From Lentzea sp033794685 (GTDB taxonomy: Bacteria; Actinomycetota; Actinomycetes; Mycobacteriales; Pseudonocardiaceae), in NCBI GenBank assembly GCA_033794685.1, contig JARAYZ010000006.1: 64,000 bases of DNA. One strand, written 5' to 3'. Of this stretch, positions 52,508-60,847 are shown in pieces. The notes beneath the pieces were generated by a model. It made no database searches. It worked only from the letters and a program-made list of their open reading frames with translations, and had not been told where the DNA came from. The position numbers and the translations under genes are program-made. How positions within the stretch are numbered: the first letter of the stretch is position 1; the number at the start of each line of letters is the position of its first letter.

Positions 52508-53038
52508 GTGTCCGCACTGCACGCGGGAGACCCCGCATCATTCGCCGCCGATGTTCTCGACGAGGGTCCGGCCGAACTCGAGCACGTGCCCGGAGTGGCG
52601 TCCCGAAGGCCGACCAAGACGTCCGCGGGCGGCGCGCTGATCCGCGACTCCGCCGGACGAGTGCTGTTCGTCGTGCCGACCTACAAGGCCGTGCTGGACA
52701 TCCCCGGCGGCATGACCGAGGACGACGAGTCGCCCAAGGCCGCGACGCTGCGGGAGATCCACGAGGAACTCGGCCTGACCGTGCCACTGGGACGGCTGCT
52801 GGTGGTGGACTGGACGCCGCGCAACGGCGTCTGGCGCGACTGCCACCAGTTCGTGTTCGACGGTGGCGTCGTGGACGGTGCCGTGGCGTGCGATCCGGAG
52901 CTGGAAGGCGTCCTGTACCTCGCGCTGAGCGAGGCGGAGCCCCGTATCTACCCGTCACTCCACCGGCGCCTCACGCTCGCTCTCAGCGCCCTTGAGAGCG
53001 GTTCCACGCGGTACGCCGAGTTCGGCAGGGAGGTCTAG
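52508..53038 (+). CDS. Nudix hydrolase
   Basis: 176 aa from GTG 52508 (start uncertain; the frame is open further upstream but looks non-coding). The Nudix box is complete: GGMTEDDE then LREIHEELGL, i.e. Gx5Ex7REx2EExG. ALIRDSAGRVLFVVPTYK and DIPGG are typical entry strands. It hydrolyses a nucleoside-diphosphate-linked substrate that cannot be named. Its stop is 1 nt before the BtuF-like start, placing three genes in one unit with the PLP enzyme downstream. Confidence 0.8.
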   Translation: MSALHAGDPASFAADVLDEGPAELEHVPGVASRRPTKTSAGGALIRDSAGRVLFVVPTYKAVLDIPGGMTEDDESPKAATLREIHEELGLTVPLGRLLVVDWTPRNGVWRDCHQFVFDGGVVDGAVACDPELEGVLYLALSEAEPRIYPSLHRRLTLALSALESGSTRYAEFGREV

Positions 53039-53039
53039 G

Positions 53040-53900
53040 GTGCGGATCGTCTCGCTGCTGCCCGCGGCCACCGACATCGTCGCCGAGCTGGGCCTCGCCG
53101 GGAACCTGGTGGGACGCACCCACGAGTGCGACTGGCCGGCGGAGATCGCGACCGTCCCGATCGTCACGAGCACCGGGATCGACCAGAACGCGCTGAGCAG
53201 CAGGGAGATCAACTCGACGGTCCACCACGGCTCGTCGCTCTACGGGCTCGACGCGGACCTGCTGAACGACCTCGAGCCGGACGTGATCCTCACCCAGGAC
53301 CTCTGCGACGTCTGCGCGATCTCCTACCGCAAGGTCACCGACACGGTCCGGCTGATGGACGTCGGACCCCAGGTGCTCAGTCTCGAACCTTCCACTTTGG
53401 ACGAGGTGCTCGGCTGCCTGAGGACCGTGGGCGACGTGCTCGGCGTCGACAGCACGGACAAGATCGCGGCCCTGAAACACCGCATCGACGCGGTGGAGCG
53501 GCAGACCCGGGATCTGACCCACCCGAGGGTCGCCGCGATCGAGTGGCTCGACCCGGTGTGGCCCGCCGGGCACTGGGTGCCCGAGCAGATCGCGCTCGCC
53601 GGTGGTGTCCCGCTGATCGCCGGGAAGGGTGAGCACACCAGGCCCATCACCTGGCAGACCGTCCACGCCGCCGAGCCGGACGTGGTGCTGCTGATGCCGT
53701 GCGGGTTCCCACCCGAGCGGACCTTGCGGGAGCTGCCGGACCAGGAGCTCCCCGAAACGTGGGTGCTGGACGGCCCGTCGTACTTCAACCGGCCGGGCCC
53801 CCGCGTCGTGCGCGGCATCGAGGTCCTCGCCCACGTCCTGCACGGAATCGGGGGCGCCCCCTCCGAACACGAGGCGATTAAGCTCGCCCCATGGATCTGA
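53040..53900 (+). CDS. Cytosolic BtuF-like (cobalamin/hydroxamate-binding) protein
   Basis: 286 aa, GTG 53040 behind GGGAGG. It has the PF01497 fold of ABC binding proteins: RIVSLLPAATDIVAELG, VGRTHECDWP, DVILTQDLCDVCA and a second lobe IEWLDPVWPAGHWVPEQIALAGG and EPDVVLLMPCG. No signal peptide or lipobox is present and no transporter genes are near, which fits the known cytosolic subgroup rather than an importer. Possible cofactor or metallophore scavenging inside the cell. Overlaps the next gene by 10 bp. Confidence 0.75.
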   Translation: MRIVSLLPAATDIVAELGLAGNLVGRTHECDWPAEIATVPIVTSTGIDQNALSSREINSTVHHGSSLYGLDADLLNDLEPDVILTQDLCDVCAISYRKVTDTVRLMDVGPQVLSLEPSTLDEVLGCLRTVGDVLGVDSTDKIAALKHRIDAVERQTRDLTHPRVAAIEWLDPVWPAGHWVPEQIALAGGVPLIAGKGEHTRPITWQTVHAAEPDVVLLMPCGFPPERTLRELPDQELPETWVLDGPSYFNRPGPRVVRGIEVLAHVLHGIGGAPSEHEAIKLAPWI

Positions 53901-54862
53901 GCGCGTTCCCCCGAGTGTCCCTGGGCAACTGGCCGACGCCGCTGGAAGCCGCTCCGAGGCTCACGGCCGCGCTCGGCGGCCCGCCGGTCCTGATCAAGCG
54001 CGACGACGTCAACGGCCTCGGCGCGGGCGGCAACAAGCTGCGCAAACTCGAGTTCCTGCTGGGCCAGGCGATCGAGCAGGGCGCGGACACGATCATCACG
54101 TTCGGCGCGCTGCAGACCAACCACGGCCGTCAGACCGCGGCGGCGTGCGCGAAGCTCGGCCTGCGCTGCGAACTCGTGCTGACGGCCAAGGTGCCGATGG
54201 AGGGCGACGCCTACGAGCGGTCCGGCAACGTCGTGCTGGACCACATGTTCGGGGCGAACGTGCACGTCTGCGCGGACGCCGACGAGACCGTCCATGCCTA
54301 CGAGAAGATCAACCACGACAGGGCCGTCACGCTGCCCGTCGGCGGTTCGAACGGCCTGGGCACGCTCGGCTACGTCGCCGCGGCCGTCGAGCTCGTCGGC
54401 CAGCTCCACGACCAGGGCGTCGACCACGCCACCATCGTCGTCCCGGACGGCAGCGGCGCCACGGCCGCAGGCATCGCGCTGGGCACCGAACTGCTCGGCT
54501 GGGGCGGCACCGTCCACGCCGCGAGCGTCTCGCACACCGCGGCGGACGCCGAGGCCGAACTGCGCACGCTCGCCGCGGCCGCCGCCACCCTCCTCGGCGA
54601 ACAGGCCCCGAAGCTCGGCCACGTCACCGTGACCGACGACACCATCGGCCCGGGCTACGGGGTGCCGACGCCGGAGATGTGGGACGCGCTGAAGCTCTTC
54701 GCCCAGACCGAGGGCGTCCTGCTCGACCCGGTCTACACCGGCAAGGCCGCGGTGAAGTTCCGCGAGATCGCCCCGCAGAGCGACGTGCCGGTCGTGTTCC
54801 TCCACACAGGTGGTCTTCCCGGCTTCTACGGCTACGCCCCCGAGGCCGTCGCGCAGTTCTGA
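53891..54862 (+). CDS. PLP enzyme, D-cysteine desulfhydrase/ACC deaminase family
   Basis: 323 aa, ATG 53891. Fold-type II PLP enzyme: the Schiff-base Lys is in GGNKLRKLEF, with substrate-loop LQTNHGRQTAAACAKLG and phosphate-binding PDGSGATAAGIALG. TLPVGGSNGLGTLGY and PVVFLHTGGLPGFYGY complete the family pattern. D-cysteine desulfhydrases convert D-cysteine to pyruvate, sulfide and ammonia; ACC deaminases open 1-aminocyclopropane-1-carboxylate. Active-site residues that separate them cannot be judged here. Coupled to the BtuF-like gene. Confidence 0.85.
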   Translation: MDLSAFPRVSLGNWPTPLEAAPRLTAALGGPPVLIKRDDVNGLGAGGNKLRKLEFLLGQAIEQGADTIITFGALQTNHGRQTAAACAKLGLRCELVLTAKVPMEGDAYERSGNVVLDHMFGANVHVCADADETVHAYEKINHDRAVTLPVGGSNGLGTLGYVAAAVELVGQLHDQGVDHATIVVPDGSGATAAGIALGTELLGWGGTVHAASVSHTAADAEAELRTLAAAAATLLGEQAPKLGHVTVTDDTIGPGYGVPTPEMWDALKLFAQTEGVLLDPVYTGKAAVKFREIAPQSDVPVVFLHTGGLPGFYGYAPEAVAQF

Positions 54863-54875
54863 CGGCCGTGATCAG

Positions 54876-54881
54876 TACTCT
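54876..54881 (+). promoter_or_regulatory. Candidate -10 element for leaderless SAS gene (TACTCT)
   Basis: TACTCT ends 6 nt before GTG 54888, with no Shine-Dalgarno between, as at 8013, 57430 and 58009. Confidence 0.5.
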
Positions 54882-54887
54882 GGTGTG

Positions 54888-55514
54888 GTGACCGATCTGG
54901 CCGACCACCTGGGTGTACTGCGCGACCTCGAAAGACGGCTGCTCGTCTACAAGTTCGCGATCGAGGAGCTGATGACGAAGCTCCGCATCCTGAGTGAGGA
55001 GTTCGACTCGGTCCACCGGCACGACCCGATCGAACACATCACCAATCGGGTGAAAAAACCCGAGAACATCCTGGAAAAGCTGCGCCGCAAGGGTTTTCCG
55101 CTCGACCTCGACTCGATCGGCGACTGGCTCGACGACATCGCGGGCGTCCGGGTGATCTGCCCGTTCGTCTCGGACGTCTACCGCGTCAAGGCGATGCTGG
55201 CGCGGCAGCACGACGTGGAGATCCTGCACACCAAGGACTACATCGCGCAGCCGAAGCCGAACGGGTACCGCAGCCTGCACCTGATCGTGCGGATCCCGGT
55301 GTTCCTGTCGGACCGCGTCGAGCACGTGAAGGTCGAGTTGCAGCTGCGCACCATCGCGATGGACTTCTGGGCGACGCTGGAGCACAAGCTGTTCTACAAG
55401 TACGACGACAGCCCGCCCGCGGACTTCGTGGGCGAGCTGATGTCGACGGCGATGATCGCGGCGCAGCTGGACGAACGCATGGAGTCCCTCCACCGGCGCA
55501 TCCACCAGGACTAG
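54888..55514 (+). CDS. Small alarmone synthetase (RelQ-like (p)ppGpp synthetase)
   Basis: 208 aa, GTG 54888, probably leaderless. It is a RelA/SpoT synthetase domain without hydrolase or ACT parts. Motifs: ERRLLVYKFAIEELMTKL, WLDDIAGVRVICPFVSD, AQPKPNGYRSLHLIVR and VELQLRTIAMDFWATLEHK. It transfers pyrophosphate from ATP to GDP or GTP to make the stringent-response alarmone. A cytosolic monodomain enzyme, probably controlled at transcription. Length agrees with RelQ/RelP-like SAS proteins. Confidence 0.9.
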   Translation: MTDLADHLGVLRDLERRLLVYKFAIEELMTKLRILSEEFDSVHRHDPIEHITNRVKKPENILEKLRRKGFPLDLDSIGDWLDDIAGVRVICPFVSDVYRVKAMLARQHDVEILHTKDYIAQPKPNGYRSLHLIVRIPVFLSDRVEHVKVELQLRTIAMDFWATLEHKLFYKYDDSPPADFVGELMSTAMIAAQLDERMESLHRRIHQD

Positions 55515-55555
55515 CGGTGCGGCCCGTTGGCTGCCACACCGCGATCAAGCCCCCG

Positions 55556-56377
55556 CTACGCCTTGGTGATCTCCAGCTGCAGCTCGGTCACCCAGTCCGC
55601 CGGGTCACCCTCGCCGTAGTTCAGGTACACCTCGCGCGCGAGCCCGTTCTGCTTGTACCCGTGCGCCTCGATCCACGCCGCGACGGCCTGGTACGAGGTG
55701 TCGACGTCGTCCATCGTGCCGCGGTGCACGATCGTCGCCGCCTCGGCCAGCGCGGGCAGGTCCACGACCTCGAAGTCGTAGGCCGGGGACGGGTCGACGG
55801 CCACGGTCACGCCGGCCCGCACGAGCACCTCGTCACCGGCGGCGGACTCGTAGGTGGCGATGCCGTGGCCGGCCGGCGCGACCCCCGCGCGGCCGAGGCG
55901 TTCGAAGAGCTGCGGGTACAGCGGCTGGATGATCGGGCCGATGTCCTCGGGCCCGTACGACGCGGCGGTCGCCGTCAGGCGGGCGATCCGGACGGCGGGT
56001 ACGGACTTCACGACGATCTCGTCGGTGGGCATGGCGCCTTCCCTTTCAATGGCGCGGAGACGTGCTTCGACCCGGCGCAGCCGCGACTCGTCCGCGAGGA
56101 TCTGTTGCCGCAGCTCGGCTCGCCGCAACGAAAGCATGCCGTGCAACTGCTCGACGGAAAGCTTTTCGTCGAGCACGACACGCACCTGGTCGAGCGTCAG
56201 ACCGAGGTCCTTCAGCGCGACGAGGCGGTTGAGCCGTTGCATCTGGGCCGCGGTGTAGAAGCGGTAGCCGCTGGACGGGTCGACGTGGGCCGGCGGGAGC
56301 AGCCCGACCGCGTCGTAATGGCGCAGCATCCGCACCGACACGCGCCCCAGATGGGCGAAGTCTCCGATGGTGAACAT
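55556..56377 (-). CDS. MerR-family regulator with GyrI-like ligand domain
   Basis: 273 aa, ATG complementary to 56375-56377. Winged helix FTIGDFAHLGRVSVRMLRHY and PSSGYRFYTAAQMQRL, then an antiparallel coiled coil, then a GyrI/BmrR-type effector domain (MPTDEIVVKSVPAVRIARL, YDFEVVDLPA, AAWIEAHGY, REVYLNYGEGD). It likely binds a drug-like or lipophilic ligand and activates by twisting DNA. Its own upstream region carries a 19-bp-spaced promoter with a palindrome, the known MerR geometry. Confidence 0.92.
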   Translation of the reverse strand: MFTIGDFAHLGRVSVRMLRHYDAVGLLPPAHVDPSSGYRFYTAAQMQRLNRLVALKDLGLTLDQVRVVLDEKLSVEQLHGMLSLRRAELRQQILADESRLRRVEARLRAIEREGAMPTDEIVVKSVPAVRIARLTATAASYGPEDIGPIIQPLYPQLFERLGRAGVAPAGHGIATYESAAGDEVLVRAGVTVAVDPSPAYDFEVVDLPALAEAATIVHRGTMDDVDTSYQAVAAWIEAHGYKQNGLAREVYLNYGEGDPADWVTELQLEITKA

Positions 56378-56386
56378 GACTGCTCC

Positions 56387-56417
56387 TGTGTAGGGGCTGA
56401 CACGGTGTGAGGGTCAA
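56387..56417 (-). promoter_or_regulatory. MerR autoregulated promoter, 19-bp spacer
   Basis: On the minus strand: TTGACC (56417-56412), 19 bp, then TACACA (56392-56387). The spacer contains the near-perfect palindrome CTCACAC-C-GTGTCAG (56411-56397). MerR proteins activate such over-long promoters by unwinding. The -10 ends about 9 nt before the ATG, so the leader would be only a few nucleotides. Confidence 0.65.
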
Positions 56418-56478
56418 GAAATGATGGTTTGAACAACGCCCGGGGTGCGCACCCTGGGACGTTGACGAGAGGTGGCAC

Positions 56479-57402
56479 ATGACGTTCGCACATCCGGCGC
56501 TCTTCTACTCGGACGAGGACTCCTACATCGACGGAACAGTCCCGTTCGTCGTGGAGGGCCTCGCGAGCGCCGAGCCCGTCGCCGTGGCGGTGCCCAGCAG
56601 GAACCTGCAGCTGCTCGAAGACGCGCTCAGCGGGTTCGCCCACCTCGTGACGTTCATCGACATGGAGGACACCGGCCGCAACCCCGGCCGGATCATCCCC
56701 GAGCTCCGCGCGTTCGCCGACCGGCACCGCGGGGCCGTCCGCATCATCAGCGAGCCGGTGTGGGACCTGCGCACCGACGTCGAGTACCCGGCGTGCGCGC
56801 TGCACGAGGCGCTGGTCAACTACGCGTTCAGCGGACGTGACCTGAGCATCCTGTGCCCCTACAACACCACCACCCTCACCCATGACGTCCTGGCCGACGC
56901 CGAGAAGACCCACCCGGTCGTGATCGACGCGAGCGGCCACCGCCCCAGCGACCACTTCCACCCCGCGCGGGTGGTCGTCGCCACCCACGCGCTGCCGCTG
57001 GCCATCCCGTCCGACGCGGCGAGCACGTCCGTCGGCGCCGGGGCGATGGCGGCGGTGCGGGCGTTCGCGCGCGAGCAGGCCGTCCAGCTCGGGCTGGCCC
57101 GTGATCGCGTCGACGACTTCGCGCTCGCGGTCACCGAGCTCGCGACGAACAGCGTGCGGCACGGCGGCGGCGAGAGCACGGTCCGCGTCTGGGCGGAAAG
57201 CAGAAGTATTGTTTGCCAAGTCAACGACAACGGGCACATCACCGATGTTCTGGCTGGCCGCACCCCTGTTCACGCAAACGAACCAGGCGGTCGCGGTCTG
57301 TTGCTTGTCAACCGTTTGGCGGACCTTGTCCGCACCCAAACGACGTCAAACGGCACCGCAATCCAAGTCAGATTCGATCTGACTGACAAAAAGGCAACGT
57401 GA
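56479..57402 (+). CDS. MEDS-domain protein with HATPase (RsbA-like anti-sigma regulator)
   Basis: 307 aa, ATG 56479 behind GAGAGGTGG. The N-terminal ~170 residues are a MEDS sensory domain (HPALFYSDEDSYIDGTVPFV, EPVAVAVPSRNLQLL, LHEALVNYAFSGRDLSILCPY). The C-terminal ~110 residues are a GHKL ATPase of the anti-sigma kinase kind (DDFALAVTELATNSVRHGGG, GGRGLLLVNRLAD). It should sense a small molecule or stress and phosphorylate an anti-sigma antagonist. Codons in the last ~60 residues are clearly more A+T-rich (AGA, AGT, ATT, GTT, CAA) than those of neighbours. Confidence 0.82.
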   Translation: MTFAHPALFYSDEDSYIDGTVPFVVEGLASAEPVAVAVPSRNLQLLEDALSGFAHLVTFIDMEDTGRNPGRIIPELRAFADRHRGAVRIISEPVWDLRTDVEYPACALHEALVNYAFSGRDLSILCPYNTTTLTHDVLADAEKTHPVVIDASGHRPSDHFHPARVVVATHALPLAIPSDAASTSVGAGAMAAVRAFAREQAVQLGLARDRVDDFALAVTELATNSVRHGGGESTVRVWAESRSIVCQVNDNGHITDVLAGRTPVHANEPGGRGLLLVNRLADLVRTQTTSNGTAIQVRFDLTDKKAT

Positions 57403-57429
57403 TCCACTCACATTCGGGCGACTTCGTTA

Positions 57430-57435
57430 TAGCTT
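57430..57435 (+). promoter_or_regulatory. Candidate -10 element for leaderless DUF742 gene (TAGCTT)
   Basis: TAGCTT ends 6 nt before GTG 57442. The region 57,190-57,430 is A+T-rich for this genome. Confidence 0.45.
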
Positions 57436-57441
57436 GAGCAC

Positions 57442-57972
57442 GTGCACGACGAGGAAGCGACGGAAATCGGTTACACGGGGGCTCGATTCGGGTCTCCGGC
57501 GACCCGTGGACGGCTGCACGCCGAAGGAAGTGGAGTCTTCAACGGCGCGGAGACGCAACAACTGCCCCGTCAGCAACCGTTGCGCCAACGCCCACCGGAA
57601 CCGCTACCGGAGTGGCCTGTGCAAGAAGAGGAACAACCCCAGACCCCCGCCAGGGACAGCTCGCTCATCCGTCCCTACGCCCGCACCGGCGGCCGCACGA
57701 CGGCCCGCCACGACCTGCGCCTGGAGACGCTGCTCTCCACCGACGAGGACAAGCTCTACCGCGCGACGAACGACCAGGCGGCGATGATGCGGCTGTGCCT
57801 GCAGCCGCGGTCGGTCGCCGAGATCTCGGCGCTCATGAAGATCCCGCTCGGCGTCACGCGGGTGCTGCTGAGCGACCTGATCACGCTGAACCTGGTCGCC
57901 GTGCACGAGCCGGCCGACAAGCCGAACGTGGCTCTGCTCGAACGCGTGCTGTCCGGGTTGCGCCGGTTGTAA
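57442..57972 (+). CDS. DUF742 protein with long disordered N-terminus
   Basis: 176 aa, GTG 57442. Residues 1-70 are polar, Gln/Pro/Arg-rich and probably disordered. Residues ~73-176 are DUF742: SLIRPYARTGGRTTARHDLR, LCLQPRSVAEISALMKIPLG, VTRVLLSDLITLNLVAVHEP, with a winged-helix feel. DUF742 normally sits in a conservon with a sensor kinase, a Roadblock/LC7 protein and a small GTPase. Here only the MEDS-HATPase gene upstream is related in kind; roadblock and GTPase are absent. It may partner distant conservon proteins. Confidence 0.85.
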   Translation: MHDEEATEIGYTGARFGSPATRGRLHAEGSGVFNGAETQQLPRQQPLRQRPPEPLPEWPVQEEEQPQTPARDSSLIRPYARTGGRTTARHDLRLETLLSTDEDKLYRATNDQAAMMRLCLQPRSVAEISALMKIPLGVTRVLLSDLITLNLVAVHEPADKPNVALLERVLSGLRRL

Positions 57973-58008
57973 CCCGTTCGCCAGCGCGCGAGATCACGCC
58001 TGGTCGCC

Positions 58009-58014
58009 GATAAT
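58009..58014 (+). promoter_or_regulatory. Candidate -10 element for leaderless LapA-domain gene (GATAAT)
   Basis: GATAAT ends 6 nt before GTG 58021, with TCTCCC between and no Shine-Dalgarno. Confidence 0.5.
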
Positions 58015-58020
58015 TCTCCC

Positions 58021-58410
58021 GTGGCGACCTCCAGCGACGAGACTCCGAAGACGCCGGTCACGGAACCGATCCCGACCGCTCCGCCGGCTGTTCCACCCTC
58101 CACCCCGGGGGCCGCACCGAAGAAGCTGCGGCCGACCCGGATCAGCGGCACCTGGATCGCCGTGCTGGTGGCGATCGTCGTGCTGATCTTCCTGCTGGTC
58201 TTCATCCTGCAGAACGGTGGCAACGCCACGATCCACTTCCTGTGGGGCGAGTTCAACCTGCCCCTGGGCGTGGCGCTGCTGTTCGGCATGATCGGCGGCG
58301 CGCTGCTGGTCGCGGTCGTCGGCGCGGCCCGCATCCTGCAGCTGCGGCGTCAGGCCAAGCGGATCACCGGTCGTCCCGCGACCTCATCACCAGCTCGACG
58401 CGCGAGCTGA
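58021..58410 (+). CDS. LapA-domain (DUF1049-like) membrane protein
   Basis: 129 aa, GTG 58021. A Pro/Thr-rich cytosolic N-terminus, then two helices (WIAVLVAIVVLIFLLVFILQ and GVALLFGMIGGALLVAVVGA) separated by NGGNATIHFLWGEFNLPLG, the LapA pattern, and a basic tail. LapA-domain proteins help assemble envelope polysaccharide in gammaproteobacteria; function in actinobacteria is unclear. Its last 47 bp overlap the 3' end of the convergent LuxR-type gene. Confidence 0.8.
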   Translation: MATSSDETPKTPVTEPIPTAPPAVPPSTPGAAPKKLRPTRISGTWIAVLVAIVVLIFLLVFILQNGGNATIHFLWGEFNLPLGVALLFGMIGGALLVAVVGAARILQLRRQAKRITGRPATSSPARRAS

Positions 58411-60847
58411 TCCCCAGTTTCCGGAAGATCTTGCGCAGGTGGAAGTTCACCGTGTGCGGCGACATGAACAGCTGCGTCGAGATCTGCCGGTTCGTCTGAC
58501 CCTTGGCCACCAGGTTGGCGATAGCCCGTTCGGTGTCGTCCAAACTGGACCATCCGGACTCCGGCCGCGCGGGAGCGGCCCTGCGGCGGCGGCCGAGCTT
58601 GCGCAGCCGGCCCAGCACCCGCGCGCTGTCGCGGGACGCGCCGATCTCCCGGTAGAGGCCGAGCGCGCTCTCCAGCGCCTGCACCGACCCCGCGCGGTCC
58701 GGTGACCCGGTCAGCAGCACACCGAGGTCCTCGGCCGCGTTGGCCCGCGCCCACGGGTCGCGGTGTTCGCGGGCGGCCAGTTCCAGCGACCGCGCGTCGG
58801 CGTCGAGCAGGCCGCGTGCGTGCACCGCGGCCGCCGCGACCGCCGGGAAGCCGGGGTGTTCCCCGGCCAGCCGTTCCGCGCGGTCCACGACAGCCTTGGC
58901 CAGCCCGTCGTCCCCCGCTTCCAGGGCCCGCCGCACGAACCACCCGGCGGCACGGGGCTCTTCCGCGAAGAGGCCCGACTGGACCAGGTCCGGGTAGGAG
59001 TCCGCGAGCAGCGCCATCGCCTTCTCGAGCCCGGAGCCGACGTAGGTGACGAGCACGTCGGCCCACTGGTAGTAGGCGCGGGAGAAGATGATCCGGTCGG
59101 CGGGGACCTCGTCGCGGCAGCGTCCGACGTGGTCGATCGCGGCGGGCAGGTCGCCGGTGTGGATCGCGACCATCGCCAGCACCGCCAGCGCCGGTGCGAC
59201 CACCGCGTCGTGCCCGGTCTCCTCCGCCACGGTCAGCGCGGCACGCGCCTCGGCGGCGGCCTCCTCGATGCGCCCGGCCTGCAACAGGATCCGGGCCTGC
59301 ACGACCGCGGTCATGACCTCCCTGGTGACCACCGCGGACGGCCCGCCGCGGACCCGCCGCACCACGTCGCCGGCGTCGGCGAACTCCCTCAACCCCGCGA
59401 GCAGGGTCGCGAACAGCAGCTGCGGGTACGCGCTGAGGTCGTGCGAGGTGCTCGCCCGCGCGGCCTCGCGAGCCAGTTCCAGCGCGGCGCCGGGCCGTCC
59501 GGTGTCGCGTGCGATCGCGGCCAGCACGGCCAAAGCCGTTGCCAGCACGTCGTCCGGCGCTCCCTCACGGGTGCGCACCACGGCCTCGGCCAGCTCCCCC
59601 GCACGGTCCCGGTCGTGGCCGAGCAGCGCCATCAGCCGGGTGATCTCCACCCAGGGCGTGAGTTCCGGCGCCAGGTCGGGGTCGCGCAGCAACACCTCGG
59701 AGATCTCCAGCGACTCCGCGTGCCGGGCTCCCAGCAACGTCGTCGTGGCCACGCAGTGCCGGAGTTTGGCGGCGGGCTCCGGGGAGACCTGACGGGACAA
59801 CGCCTCCCGCGCCAGTGCCTGCGCGGCGGTGAGCCGGCCTGCCGCGGTGAGGGCCCGCACCGCCATGACCGTGCGGTGGACCAGCGAAGCAGACGCTTGG
59901 TCGGTCAGTTCGAGCGCGCGCACGGCGAGTTCGGCGGAGGCCTCAGGAGCGTTCCACAGCACGGCTTTCGCGGCCGTGACGAGTCCGTCGATCGACCGGG
60001 CGTCGCCGCGCTGGGCGCCGTGCAGCAGGTGTTTCGCGGCGGCGACGGCGCTGTCCCCGCGCCCCAGCAACATCTCGCCGGCCTCGCGGTGCAGCGCACG
60101 CCGCACGGGCGGGGGCACGGAGTCGGCGACCAGGCGCCAGAGCAGGTCGTGCCGGAACTCCAGGCCGTCGTCCAGGGCCGTCACGACACCCGCGCCGATG
60201 GCCTCGTCCCACGCGGGCAACAGAACGGCGGTGCTCGACGCCAGCATCTCCGCGACGTCACCGGGTTCGAAGCGCGGCCCGAGCACGGACGCGACCTGCA
60301 GGAGGTGCCTCGCCTTGCCGCTCAACGCGGTCACGCGGTCGTGCAGCAACCCCTGCGCCGTGGCAGCAAGCGCTTTCAGGTCGGGGGCGGGGTCGGTGAC
60401 CACGTCGTCGGTCAACGGCCGCAGGTCGATCCTGGTCGCTCCGCAGTGCGCGGCCGCGGCGAACAGGCTGTCAGCGGCCTCGCCGCGGCGGCAGGCGAGC
60501 AGCCACACCACCTCGTCGCGGGCGGAGGCGGGTAACAGTGCGCGCAGAGCGGCCAGGGTGCCCGGCGCGGCCAGGTGGAGATCGTCCAGCACGACCAGCA
60601 ACGGGCCGTCCGGACGGCGTTCTGCCAGGCAGGCCAACAGGAACGGCTGGTCGAGCTCGTCCCGCGCGGTCACGACCTCGAAGCCCCGGCCGGCGGCGAC
60701 GGCGGCGATCTCGGCCAGCAGCCGCGTCTTCCCCGTGCCCGCGGCGCCGTCGACCAGCACCACACCGGTGCCCGCGTCCAGCACGCCGTTCAGGAGCTCC
60801 CGTTCCCCCTCACGGCCGCGGAACATCCCGTCCCGATTCCCCGACAC
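58364..60847 (-). CDS. Large ATPase LuxR-family regulator (LAL-type)
   Basis: 827 aa. Start GTG complementary to 60845-60847 behind AAAGGAAG; an earlier GTG at 60,913 has no box. N-terminal P-loop GAAGTGKTRLL, then DGPLLVVLDDLHLA (Walker B), a long helical TPR-like middle, and a C-terminal LuxR helix-turn-helix (DDTERAIANLVAKGQTNRQI, LFMSPHTVNFHLRKIFRKLG). LAL regulators use ATP and often an inducer to activate pathway genes. The helix-turn-helix is complete. Divergent from a second LAL-type gene. Confidence 0.9.
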   Translation of the reverse strand: MSGNRDGMFRGREGERELLNGVLDAGTGVVLVDGAAGTGKTRLLAEIAAVAAGRGFEVVTARDELDQPFLLACLAERRPDGPLLVVLDDLHLAAPGTLAALRALLPASARDEVVWLLACRRGEAADSLFAAAAHCGATRIDLRPLTDDVVTDPAPDLKALAATAQGLLHDRVTALSGKARHLLQVASVLGPRFEPGDVAEMLASSTAVLLPAWDEAIGAGVVTALDDGLEFRHDLLWRLVADSVPPPVRRALHREAGEMLLGRGDSAVAAAKHLLHGAQRGDARSIDGLVTAAKAVLWNAPEASAELAVRALELTDQASASLVHRTVMAVRALTAAGRLTAAQALAREALSRQVSPEPAAKLRHCVATTTLLGARHAESLEISEVLLRDPDLAPELTPWVEITRLMALLGHDRDRAGELAEAVVRTREGAPDDVLATALAVLAAIARDTGRPGAALELAREAARASTSHDLSAYPQLLFATLLAGLREFADAGDVVRRVRGGPSAVVTREVMTAVVQARILLQAGRIEEAAAEARAALTVAEETGHDAVVAPALAVLAMVAIHTGDLPAAIDHVGRCRDEVPADRIIFSRAYYQWADVLVTYVGSGLEKAMALLADSYPDLVQSGLFAEEPRAAGWFVRRALEAGDDGLAKAVVDRAERLAGEHPGFPAVAAAAVHARGLLDADARSLELAAREHRDPWARANAAEDLGVLLTGSPDRAGSVQALESALGLYREIGASRDSARVLGRLRKLGRRRRAAPARPESGWSSLDDTERAIANLVAKGQTNRQISTQLFMSPHTVNFHLRKIFRKLGISSRVELVMRSRDDR

